NCBI GenBank assembly: GCA_903854805.1
Contig: CAINXK010000073.1
Span: 1 to 64,000, forward strand
From: an uncultured Anaerolineae bacterium
Lineage (GTDB): Bacteria; Chloroflexota; Anaerolineae; Anaerolineales; Villigracilaceae
DNA: 64,000 nt
Direction: 5' to 3'
Shown: piece by piece, positions 17,137-25,237 of the stretch
How the letters are laid out: each line of letters begins with the position of its first letter
How positions within the stretch are numbered: position 1 is the first letter of the stretch
The notes under the pieces: generated by a model
The model's input: the letters and a program-made list of their open reading frames with translations, nothing else
Databases searched by the model: none
What the model was told of the DNA's origin: nothing
Program-made: the position numbers and the translations under genes

Positions 17137-19221
17137 ATGTCTGCAGAAAAACCTTCAGAAATAAAACCCAAACGGAACTTTAATCATAACCTTTTGACTG
17201 CACTTAGTCTGGCGGCCATCATTCTGCTGGGCATATTTTTTCGGTTTTATCAACTCGGTGCCACCAGTCTCGGCAATAGTTATTATGCCGCAACTGTCAA
17301 ATCAATGCTGACTTCCTGGCATAATTTCTTTTTTGTATCTTATGAGCCGGGCGGCTCAGTTTCTGTTGATAAACCCCCACTGGGATTCTGGATTGAGGCA
17401 ATTTCAGCCTATTTTTTCGGCCTAACCGGTTTTTCCCTGGCTCTCCCAAATGCCCTGGCAGGTACATTCTCTATTCCCATGCTTTATTCACTGGTCAAAA
17501 AACAATTTGGCACCCTGTCAGGGCTGGCAGCTGCCCTGGTGCTGGCGGTTACACCAATCACGATTGCCACTGAGCGAAACAACACGATAGACGGAATGTT
17601 GGTTTTTGTGCTTCTTGCAGCAACCTGGTTCGCATGGAAATCGGTTGAAAACGGTAAGCTGCGCTACTTGCTAATGGGGGCCATCCTTGTTGGGCTGGGT
17701 TTTAATATCAAAATGCTACAGGCTTATATGGTATTGCCTGCCATATACCTGCTTTATTTCTTTGGAGCAAAGCACAGCTGGCCAAAACGCATTACTCACT
17801 TGGGCATGGCAACTGTTTTATTATTGGCTGTTTCGCTTTCCTGGGCACTAATTGTCGATTCTGTCCCCGCCGAAAATAGACCATTCATCGGCTCCAGCAC
17901 AGATAACACTGTCACCGAGCTCATCATTGGACACAATGGAATCAAACGTTTGCTCGGTGGTCCTGGAAGTGGTATTGCCCCCGAAAATGGGCAGTTTGCC
18001 AATAACGATCCAAGAGATAATGGAGATGGCAACGATCGGGAGTCAGCACGAGCTGACTTACCTTCCAAACAGGATGGGCTACCAGGCCAGACACCTCCGG
18101 CAGGTAGTAATCAACCTGTCGGGGCAAATGAAGTTGGCATTGCAGGTTGGCTACGCCTTTTCAGTGAGCCGCTCGCAGCACAGGGTTCCTGGTTGCTACC
18201 GTTGGCGTTACTTGGAGTGGGGTTAATTTTATATGGAACCGGCTATCAAGGGGCGCTGACAAACCAGCATCTGGCCCTTATCCTTTGGACCGCCTGGCTG
18301 CTTCCTATCAGCTTCTATTTCACCTTTACCAAAGGTCTATGGCACACTTATTATCTGATTATGCTTGGCCCACCGCTGGCTGCCCTGGTGGGAGCGACGC
18401 TGGGGACCCTGGATAGTGTCGTGAACCTGCAACCAGCGCCGGCCAGGCAAGCCATGCGTTCGGACAGTCAGAATAGCTATTCGGACAAATCTTCATTTGA
18501 AAAAACATCGATCTTGCCGACACCCAGAACCGCTTGGTTTTTGGTTGCGCTACTCAGCAGCATTACCGTGGCTTTTGAAATATTCATTGCGTCAGCCTAT
18601 CCTAACTACTTCGTCACAATATCTACTCTTATTCTTCTGTTCTGGTTTATTGGGATTAGCCTACTCTGGATACGTCCCCAAACCTGGTCACTCGTCGTTG
18701 TGATGCTTAGCCTGTTGATTGGGCCCCTAATTTGGTCCGGGCTGACCACTTTCAATCCACAGCCTGAGGTTAATCTACCAAAAGCTGGGCCAATGACCGG
18801 ACAACCCGGGAATGGTCCCACAGGGATTTCGCTTAGCCCAACCCAAAAAGCGATACTCACCTACTTGCTCTCGAACACAAACCCGGACACCTATCTGGCC
18901 GCCACTCTCGATTCACACGGGGCTTCGCCATTTATTTTGGCGACTGGGCGGCCATTCCTAACTCTTGGCGGATTTAATGGCAGAGACGAAGTAGTTTCTG
19001 TTACCACTCTTCAGAAAATGATCTCCACCGGCAGCCTGCGATTTATTTTGGACAACGGAAACCTGAAAGACAAACACGCAATATTCAATTGGGTTTCTTC
19101 GAGTTGCAAAATTGTAGAGGTCCCTGGGGTGCAGTCCTTTTCGAAAAACAGCTCGCTCTCGCTACCCAGCGGTGGCCCACAAAATCAAAAATTCACGGCT
19201 TTATATGATTGTGGTTACTGA
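17137..19221 (+). CDS. glycosyltransferase family 39 (YkcB/ArnT-like)
   Basis: A 694-residue membrane glycosyltransferase. The first outer loop contains Y-Y-A-A-T-V-K-S-M and then S-V-D-K-P-P-L-G-F-W, the hallmark of the YkcB/YycA subgroup of GT39. There are roughly twelve hydrophobic segments. A soluble G/N/P-rich insertion lies around residues 280-345, and the C-terminal domain contains F-I-L-A-T-G-R-P-F-L-T-L-G-G-F. These enzymes transfer sugars from lipid-linked donors on the outer face. Of three nearby in-frame ATGs (17125, 17131, 17137), the last has GGAG 6 bases upstream. The regulator and kinase genes follow, and similar enzymes sit next to two-component systems elsewhere. Confidence 0.87.
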   Translation: MSAEKPSEIKPKRNFNHNLLTALSLAAIILLGIFFRFYQLGATSLGNSYYAATVKSMLTSWHNFFFVSYEPGGSVSVDKPPLGFWIEAISAYFFGLTGFSLALPNALAGTFSIPMLYSLVKKQFGTLSGLAAALVLAVTPITIATERNNTIDGMLVFVLLAATWFAWKSVENGKLRYLLMGAILVGLGFNIKMLQAYMVLPAIYLLYFFGAKHSWPKRITHLGMATVLLLAVSLSWALIVDSVPAENRPFIGSSTDNTVTELIIGHNGIKRLLGGPGSGIAPENGQFANNDPRDNGDGNDRESARADLPSKQDGLPGQTPPAGSNQPVGANEVGIAGWLRLFSEPLAAQGSWLLPLALLGVGLILYGTGYQGALTNQHLALILWTAWLLPISFYFTFTKGLWHTYYLIMLGPPLAALVGATLGTLDSVVNLQPAPARQAMRSDSQNSYSDKSSFEKTSILPTPRTAWFLVALLSSITVAFEIFIASAYPNYFVTISTLILLFWFIGISLLWIRPQTWSLVVVMLSLLIGPLIWSGLTTFNPQPEVNLPKAGPMTGQPGNGPTGISLSPTQKAILTYLLSNTNPDTYLAATLDSHGASPFILATGRPFLTLGGFNGRDEVVSVTTLQKMISTGSLRFILDNGNLKDKHAIFNWVSSSCKIVEVPGVQSFSKNSSLSLPSGGPQNQKFTALYDCGY

Positions 19222-19341
19222 TGTAGACCAGCCAATGAATTTTTTAACCGTAATATTTTCACCCAGTCAACGCAGTGTAGAACAGAACCCAGCTACATGC
19301 ACAATAAACAAAAAAGTTACAGAATGGGCTAGAATATGAAC

Positions 19342-20025
19342 ATGCCAAAAACCATACTTGTTGCAGACGATAAAATGAATATTCGTAACCTCGTACGCGA
19401 ATATCTCGAAGCGGAAGGTTTCCGAGTGGTCACCGCCAACGATGGACGCGAAGCACTGTATTCTGCCCGCCATGAAAAACCTGACTTAATTCTGCTCGAT
19501 ATAATGATGCCCGAAATGAGTGGCTATGAATTTCTAAAAAACTACCGAAAAGAACGTGAAACACCCATTATTCTCCTGACTGCCAAACTTGATGAAACTG
19601 ACAAAGTAATCGGGTTAGAACTTGGCGCGGATGATTACGTCACCAAACCATTTGGGATGAAAGAACTGGTAGCGCGTATTAAAGCCGTTTTACGGCGTGC
19701 GGGACATACCACCAGCGAACCGGAAGTATTAATTCTTGGTGATATCCGCCTGGACAAAGAATCCCATATAGTAACTGTGAATAAAAAACCTATCAACCTG
19801 ACTCCCTCTGAGTTTGATTTACTCCAAGTATTGATGTCTGCCCCTGGAAGGGTATTCTCGCGTTCGGAGCTATTACTTAAACTCCAAGGTACCACCTTTG
19901 AAGGCGTTGAGCGCACAATCGACGTCCATGTTCGCAACTTACGCACAAAAATCGAAACCGATCCATCCAAACCTGTTTACATCGAAACTGTTTTCGGTGT
20001 CGGGTACCGGTTTTGCACAGAATAA
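19342..20025 (+). CDS. OmpR/PhoB-family response regulator
   Basis: A 227-residue response regulator. The receiver domain has the acidic pocket D9-D10, the phospho-acceptor D53 (LILLDIMMPE) and the lysine of V-T-K-P-F-G. The C-terminal winged-helix DNA-binding domain ends in V-R-N-L-R-T-K-I and V-F-G-V-G-Y-R-F. The open frame includes an ATG at 19336 directly abutting a TAGAAT box. The ATG at 19342, 6 bases after that box, fits the leaderless pattern seen elsewhere in the window. It pairs with the kinase 16 bases downstream and probably controls the GT39 gene upstream. Confidence 0.92.
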   Translation: MPKTILVADDKMNIRNLVREYLEAEGFRVVTANDGREALYSARHEKPDLILLDIMMPEMSGYEFLKNYRKERETPIILLTAKLDETDKVIGLELGADDYVTKPFGMKELVARIKAVLRRAGHTTSEPEVLILGDIRLDKESHIVTVNKKPINLTPSEFDLLQVLMSAPGRVFSRSELLLKLQGTTFEGVERTIDVHVRNLRTKIETDPSKPVYIETVFGVGYRFCTE

Positions 20026-20041
20026 AGAGATCGCAAAATTT

Positions 20042-21388
20042 ATGAGACTCACCCTCAAATTTACGCTGGCCTTTCTGTTTGTCAGCCTGGTCGCGATTGG
20101 ACTGGCTGCAATATTCATCTGGGGCACAACATCGTTTGAATTCAATCGCTACCTGGTAGATCAACGTCTACAAAGTTTTGCAGATGCATCCAAATCTTTT
20201 TATGAACAAAACAGTGATTGGGCAGGAATTGAAAGATTTTTGCAACAGCGAGGGTTGCTACCACCTCCCACTCAAGCCGGCGTGCAACAGCCATTACCGC
20301 CACCTTTTGCCTTGTTGGACCAGAATCGGGTTGTCATCATTCCCAGTGGCCCCTATTTACGAAATCTAAAAGTTCCCAAAGACACGCTCGAACAGGAAAT
20401 CAAGATTCAAATTAATGGCAATACCGTTGGGGTCGTTGTAAATACTGGACAACCACTCATCAAAAACTCGGTTGAACAACAATACAGTACCCATATCAAC
20501 CAGGCACTGCTGATTGCGGCTCTGGGGGGAACCTTGATTGCCATGCTCCTGGGATTTGTACTCGCCCGGTCACTGAGCAGACCAGTCAATGAATTAACCT
20601 CCGCCACTCGCGCCATGGCACTCGGCAATCTTGAACAACAAGTCACGATCCATTCCCATGATGAGTTGGGAGAATTGGCTGCTTCCTTCAACCAGATGAG
20701 TGCTGACCTAACCAGGGCCAACCAGGCCCGTCGCCAGATGACCGCGGATATCGCGCATGACTTGCGTAACCCATTGACGGTCATCGGTGGTTATCTTGAG
20801 AGTCTGCAAGATGGTGTCTTGAAAGCCACTCCAGAACGCTTTGAAACCATGCTCAGCGAAGTTCGGCATTTGGACCGCCTGGTTGAAGATCTTCGCACTC
20901 TTTCCCTGGCAGATTCGGGCGAACTAATTATCCATCGCCAACCGGTTGCGCCCAATGAACTGCTCGACAGGCTTTCCATTGCTTATCAGCATCAAGCCAA
21001 ATTACAAAATATCAATCTAAGGGTAGCACTTGAAGCTGCCTTGCCAGAAATTTGCGTAGATTCAGAGCGGATCGAGCAGGTCCTTGGCAATCTGGTCAGC
21101 AACGCCTTACGCTATACACCACCAGGAGGAGAAATTCTTTTATCTACCAGCAAGGCAACAGATGGAGTATTGTTAAGTGTTACAGACAACGGCAGCGGCA
21201 TAGCACCAGAGATCCTTCCGCATATTTTTGAGCGATCATATCAAGGCGATCCATCTCGCCAGGGAAATGAATCCGGTTTAGGATTGAGCATTGCCAGATC
21301 AATTATTGAATTACACGATGGAAGAATTAGTGCAGACAGCGCCGGTATCGGAAAAGGAGTTCGATTCTCGATTTTCTTCCCCACATAA
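20042..21388 (+). CDS. sensor histidine kinase
   Basis: A 448-residue membrane histidine kinase: hydrophobic segment at about 8-28, an outer sensor region (about 29-150), a second segment at about 154-176, a HAMP linker, then the phospho-acceptor H239 in ADIAHDLRNPLTVIGG. The ATPase domain has N, G1 and G2 boxes (NLVSNALRYTPPGG, VTDNGSGIAPE, GLGLSIARSI). The sensor loop has a proline-rich stretch (residues 74-88). The open frame reaches back to 19898, inside the regulator gene. The ATG at 20042 gives a proper N-terminal membrane anchor and is preferred. Confidence 0.93.
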   Translation: MRLTLKFTLAFLFVSLVAIGLAAIFIWGTTSFEFNRYLVDQRLQSFADASKSFYEQNSDWAGIERFLQQRGLLPPPTQAGVQQPLPPPFALLDQNRVVIIPSGPYLRNLKVPKDTLEQEIKIQINGNTVGVVVNTGQPLIKNSVEQQYSTHINQALLIAALGGTLIAMLLGFVLARSLSRPVNELTSATRAMALGNLEQQVTIHSHDELGELAASFNQMSADLTRANQARRQMTADIAHDLRNPLTVIGGYLESLQDGVLKATPERFETMLSEVRHLDRLVEDLRTLSLADSGELIIHRQPVAPNELLDRLSIAYQHQAKLQNINLRVALEAALPEICVDSERIEQVLGNLVSNALRYTPPGGEILLSTSKATDGVLLSVTDNGSGIAPEILPHIFERSYQGDPSRQGNESGLGLSIARSIIELHDGRISADSAGIGKGVRFSIFFPT

Positions 21389-21442
21389 AAAAACCGCCAG
21401 CAAAAAAAGTATTCAATCAGCATTGTTTTTTCAAAAGGATAG

Positions 21443-21471
21443 TTGAATATCGCATGCCTTCGTTGTACAAT
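21443..21471 (+). promoter_or_regulatory. promoter of the SRPBCC gene
   Basis: TTGAAT (21443-21448), a 17-base spacer and TACAAT (21466-21471). Transcription is expected to start at about 21478-21479, exactly where the left arm of a long-range inverted repeat begins. The leader is then about 178 bases. Confidence 0.55.
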
Positions 21472-21473
21472 AT

Positions 21474-22130
21474 AATTGCTCGGGCAGGATTAGAAATTTC
21501 CGAGGTAAAAAATACCATCACTATACTTTCGAGAACATTCTTTTGGGGGCATTCAAGCATTACTACCACTTTGCCGAAGAAAAATCATTAAAGCCTAAGC
21601 ACCGACCTCGAAGGAAGAATGTTTTTAATCTTTCAAAAGGAAAGGAGGTGAAAACAATGCTCAGAATACACAAAAGTATTCGTATTAATGCACCGGTTAC
21701 CAGGGTTTTTGCGTTTCTGAATGATCCCCGCAACCTGCCAGATATCTGGACAAGTATGATCGAAGTTAGAGATGTGACACCGGCGAAACTTGGCGGATAT
21801 AATTTCGGCTGGGTCTACAAAATGGCAGGCATGAAATTCGAAGGTACATCAGAAATTACTGAATACGTGCCCAACCAGCGTAATGCCACAAAAAGTATTA
21901 AGGGTATCGAAAGCCGATTCGTGTGGACCTATAAATCTGTAGAAAACGACACCGATTTAATACTAGATATCGAATACACTGTTCCTATTCCACTGCTTGG
22001 AAAAATCGCCGAAACACTTATCATGAAACAGAATGATCGGGAAGGCGATGCCTTGCTGGAAAACCTGAAGACCAAAATGGAACATGAAGTACCAATTCAT
22101 GCTTAATATTCGAATCCTGCCCGAGAAATT
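21474..22130. repeat. 18-bp inverted repeat pair flanking the SRPBCC gene
   Basis: AATTGCTCGGGCAGGATT at 21474-21491 and its complement at 22113-22130 match at 17 of 18 positions and enclose a single gene. The inner 13 bases match perfectly. No target-site duplication is evident outside the arms and no transposase lies within, so this may be an mRNA end-pairing structure rather than a mobile element. Confidence 0.75.
21657..22106 (+). CDS. SRPBCC-family (polyketide-cyclase/START-like) protein
   Basis: A 149-residue protein with the SRPBCC pattern: I-N-A-P-V-T-R-V-F-A-F-L-N-D-P-R-N-L-P near the start, and beta strands leading to a long C-terminal helix (ALLENLKTKMEHE). These proteins form a hydrophobic ligand-binding cup; the ligand is unknown. 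The ATG at 21657 follows an ideal AAGGAGGTG ribosome-binding site at 21642-21650, so the upstream in-frame extension from 21543 is rejected. The gene has its own promoter and lies between inverted repeat arms. An ideal ribosome-binding site is striking in a window where many genes lack one. Confidence 0.85.
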   Translation: MLRIHKSIRINAPVTRVFAFLNDPRNLPDIWTSMIEVRDVTPAKLGGYNFGWVYKMAGMKFEGTSEITEYVPNQRNATKSIKGIESRFVWTYKSVENDTDLILDIEYTVPIPLLGKIAETLIMKQNDREGDALLENLKTKMEHEVPIHA

Positions 22131-22245
22131 AAAGCGCCAAACTAGACCTGTTTTGATTACAGCCACCGAAAATTTATTTAGACACGACTTTTTGACGGAT
22201 GGCTAAAGAAAATTATCGAAGAAACCGTTAAGAGATGGTCAAAAA

Positions 22246-22325
22246 CATTCCTGCTTGAGCTGCGGTAAATTAGTATCAATCTGGAAAAGCCAGGAATGGA
22301 ACAAGCAGTGGGGAAATATTTTTTT
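22246..22325 (+). other. two mutually exclusive hairpins before a T-run
   Basis: CATTCCTG (22246) can pair with CAGGAATG (22291), while CCTGCTTG (22250) can pair with CAAGCAG (22302). The left arms share bases, so only one can form. The second ends near ATATTTTTTT. This may be a weak terminator for the SRPBCC transcript with an alternative fold. Confidence 0.3.
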
Positions 22326-22341
22326 GTAATTGCCAAAAGAG

Positions 22342-22369
22342 TTGACTTTTAGATATTATGTTCTATAAT
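22342..22369 (+). promoter_or_regulatory. promoter of the radical SAM gene (leaderless)
   Basis: TTGACT (22342-22347), 16 bases, TATAAT (22364-22369), then 6 bases to the ATG at 22376. The start site would coincide with the initiation codon. This is the best-formed leaderless promoter in the window. Confidence 0.65.
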
Positions 22370-22375
22370 CGAGAT

Positions 22376-23530
22376 ATGGACAATCTGGATCGTCTCAAAC
22401 TTTTATCCAGTCAGATGGAACTGGAACCCACTGAAGAACATTGCTCCGCGGGTTCACCAAGAACTAAACCCACCTCCATTTCCAAAGACCTGGTCGTTCA
22501 CCCGGCCCAAATGCCCGGTGGGCGAAAAATCATGCTTCTAAAAACCCTGCTTACTTCAGCCTGTGAGCGTGACTGTTTTTATTGTCCTTTCCGCGCAGGG
22601 CGAAATTTCCAGCGGGCTACATTCAAGCCCGAAGAGTTCGCCAGGCTCTTTTTTGAACTTGCCCGCACAAAAGCAGCCGAGGGCATTTTTTTAAGCAGCG
22701 GAGTTGCGGGCGGAGGAGTGCGGACTCAGGACCAACTTATTGATTCTGCTGATATTTTACGCAATAAACTTGGTTTTCGTGGTTATATCCACCTGAAGAT
22801 CATGCCAGGCGCCGAAAAAGCCCAGGTGGAACGCGCAATGCAACTCGCTGATAGGGTCTCCATTAATCTAGAAGCCCCGAATACTGCCCGCTTGGCCAGC
22901 CTGGCTCCCCATAAAATATTTCAGGAAGAACTTCTGCGCCCTTTGCAATGGGTGGATGAGATTCGCCAGGATACCCCACCTAACCATTCATGGAATGGTC
23001 GCTGGCCTTCCACTGTTACTCAATTCGTTGCTGGCGGTTCTGATGAAAGCGATCTTGAACTTTTAACCACAACTGCATGGCTGCATAAGAATGTACATCT
23101 TAGACGCGCTTATTTCTCAGCATTTCACCCCATCCCTGATACCCCACTAGAAAACAAACCGGCCGTTGACCCACTTCGGGAACAACGTTTGTACCAGGCA
23201 TCTTTTTTGTTGCGAGATTATGGTTTTGACCTTGAGGACCTACCCTATACCCACCAAGGCAACCTGCCCCTGCAATCTGACCCCAAATTAGCCTGGGCAC
23301 AAATAAATCTAGCAGAAAAACCCATTGATATAAACAAGGCTATACGCCACGACCTTCTTCGGATCCCGGGCATCGGCCCAAAAGGCGCGGAAGCTATCAT
23401 CAATGCCCGTCGTCATAGCAAATTGCGCGATTTATCCACACTCAAAAAACTTGGCATCCTGGCAGAGCGAGCTGCACCTTTCGTCTTATTGGATGGCCAT
23501 CAAGCCAGCCATCAGCTTAGTCTTCTTTGA
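22376..23530 (+). CDS. putative DNA modification/repair radical SAM protein with HhH domain
   Basis: A 384-residue radical SAM protein with cluster cysteines C63-x3-C67-x2-C70 (CERDCFYCPFRAGR), followed by F-L-S-S-G-V-A-G-G-G, and a C-terminal helix-hairpin-helix (LLRIPGIGPKGAEAII, about residues 335-350) that suggests DNA binding. The architecture matches the family annotated as putative DNA modification/repair radical SAM protein (TIGR03916). The companion gene that often accompanies it (a UDG-like protein) is not here. The ATG at 22358 lies across the -10 box, so Met at 22376 is taken as start. The reaction is unknown. Confidence 0.87.
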   Translation: MDNLDRLKLLSSQMELEPTEEHCSAGSPRTKPTSISKDLVVHPAQMPGGRKIMLLKTLLTSACERDCFYCPFRAGRNFQRATFKPEEFARLFFELARTKAAEGIFLSSGVAGGGVRTQDQLIDSADILRNKLGFRGYIHLKIMPGAEKAQVERAMQLADRVSINLEAPNTARLASLAPHKIFQEELLRPLQWVDEIRQDTPPNHSWNGRWPSTVTQFVAGGSDESDLELLTTTAWLHKNVHLRRAYFSAFHPIPDTPLENKPAVDPLREQRLYQASFLLRDYGFDLEDLPYTHQGNLPLQSDPKLAWAQINLAEKPIDINKAIRHDLLRIPGIGPKGAEAIINARRHSKLRDLSTLKKLGILAERAAPFVLLDGHQASHQLSLL

Positions 23531-23663
23531 AAACAAAGGGGAAATCCTGGACGTTTAAACAGGCGTTGATCCTGATATATTCAGGCAGAACAACAAGAGG
23601 CCGGAGATGGGATTACTGCATCAATAAATTCCCGCGGGCGTCCCCCAGCACTTGAGAAAAATC

Positions 23664-24591
23664 TCACTTGCCAAACATCTCTTCGATTACTTTATCAATT
23701 AACTGCCAGTTTGGCTCCAATACCTGCGCTCCTTGAGATGTTGTAAATGGCATCACCATTTCGCGCATAATGCTGCGTGTGTCTATGTTTTCCTGTCCCA
23801 CACGTAGGAAAGCCAGGCCCAATCGCGGCCATTGCCACAAAGGGATATTTGAATTTACAACATTTCGAGTCGAAGCAATAATTTCTGGCAAGTGCCGCCA
23901 ACTTTGCGGACTTGTTATTCTTTTCATCACGGCCTTGATCAAGATCTGTCCCTGTTCCATGCGAGAAAAATCATCGGTGCCTTCCCGACTGCGAACGAAT
24001 CCTAGGGCGGTCGCGCCATCCAGATGGGTATTTCCAGCCGGATACCCGGCCAGCGGCTTAGAAAGGCTTATATCCACCCCACCCATTGCATCAATCAAAG
24101 CCAGCATACCATCCATGCGCAAAATAATATAATCATTTACAGGTACCCGAAAGTTTTGGTGAACTACTTCCAGCGTGGACACGCCACCGCTGCCCGGTTG
24201 CCCGGCCTCCGCAAAGAAATATGCCGTATTGATACGATTTTCGCAAACCTTCGATTGGAACCCATAGATCACGGGGAATGGAGAGCAGGCCGATATAAGG
24301 TCTAAACGGCAAAACAGTAGTGATGATGAACGTGTCAGTACGGCCCAATTCACCGCGCCCGAGCCCGCCGTCGATACCCAAGATTAAAACATTTGTGCGC
24401 ACAGGAGCAAAAAAATACATCAACGTGACAAGAACACACAGGCCAAAAATGATCTGTGGAAATCGCCATCGATTTTTTGCTAGTTTTGGAACTCGAGTGA
24501 TCCGGATCTGCTGGAATGAGTCCATCCCACGTGGATGGCCCATCGGCCTGGTAATAGCTGAATTGTCCGAAAGAATTTGAGCCGGACTCAT
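23664..24591 (-). pseudogene. LytR-CpsA-Psr (LCP) family protein, frameshifted
   Basis: Two overlapping frames together make one LCP protein, the family that ligates glycopolymers to peptidoglycan from the outer membrane face. The first frame, from ATG 24591, has a cytosolic tail, a membrane segment (F-P-Q-I-I-F-G-L-C-V-L-V-T), N-V-L-I-L-G-I-D and L-L-S-I-P-R-D-L-W-V-P-I-E-G. The second frame continues E-N-R-I-N-T-A-Y, then V-N-D-Y-I-I-L-R and G-G-V-D-I through to K at 23667. The join near 24244-24250 needs one base skipped. The conserved motif G-[FY]-G-E-N-R-I-N suggests a 2-base deletion. No slippery sequence or in-frame stop suggests recoding, so a pseudogene or a sequence error. The start overlaps the upstream stop (ATGA). 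Confidence 0.8.
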
Positions 24592-25001
24592 TTGGAGGTA
24601 GATAAAAGTTTCCAGGCCCCTACCCAGGGTCTTCCCAGCCGGTGACCTGCTGGCACATCCACCTTGGATAGCTTCTGCGCCACCTGCGTCATCGTCATCG
24701 CTACCAAAGCCCAGTCGTCTGATAAAACAGCCATTTTCATCTTGTCCGCATACAGGCCAGCCCAAATCCATTCCATGCGAAACTTATCAGCCTTGACCCA
24801 ATAGCCACGCTTTTCCCAGGCTGCCACAGAAACATCAATGCCAGCCGAAATCTGTGTTAAAGCAACTGAAATAAAGGCTGCCATATCCCTGGATTCAGCT
24901 CCAGTCTCGGTCTGTTTAGCCAGTTCTCGGATCGCTAATACAATACCTTTGCAAAGTTGTGTCCGCTCTTTCCCGGCGGATTCAGGATTGATAATTGTCA
25001 T
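24588..25001 (-). CDS. hypothetical helical protein, coupled to the LCP gene
   Basis: A 137-residue protein of no family I recognise. It is mostly helical by composition, without signal peptide or membrane segment, and has a tryptophan-rich middle (A-A-W-E-K-R-G-Y-W-V-K, then M-E-W-I-W-A-G-L). The ATG at 25001 is preferred to an earlier one at 25040: TATAAT (25016-25011) ends 9 bases upstream of it and would lie inside the longer version. Its stop overlaps the LCP start (ATGA), so the two were co-translated, suggesting a cell-envelope link. A role is not known. Confidence 0.6.
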   Translation of the reverse strand: MTIINPESAGKERTQLCKGIVLAIRELAKQTETGAESRDMAAFISVALTQISAGIDVSVAAWEKRGYWVKADKFRMEWIWAGLYADKMKMAVLSDDWALVAMTMTQVAQKLSKVDVPAGHRLGRPWVGAWKLLSTSK

Positions 25002-25164
25002 AGGCCGCCGATTATATCGTAATTTTGATGTCATAAACAACCGCCCATTAGAACCAATTCGAACAATAATATATTTTTTCTTCCTCTCGCAAAGTATGAG
25101 AAAAACTCAAAATAAATTCGCCAGTAGTACCAGCTACAACTTCCCATATAATTATCTGGTATCG

Positions 25165-25195
25165 TTTATGGTGTATAAACCTGATCAACCATAAA
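25165..25195. promoter_or_regulatory. 8-bp inverted repeat between divergent genes
   Basis: TTTATGGT (25165-25172) and ACCATAAA (25188-25195) flank 15 bases in the region between the hypothetical gene and the lipoprotein hydrolase. It could be an operator or a hairpin in the leader of the downstream gene. Confidence 0.3.
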
Positions 25196-25237
25196 ACGAA
25201 TTAATAAAAACTTTATCTGGTAAATAATGGAGAAATC

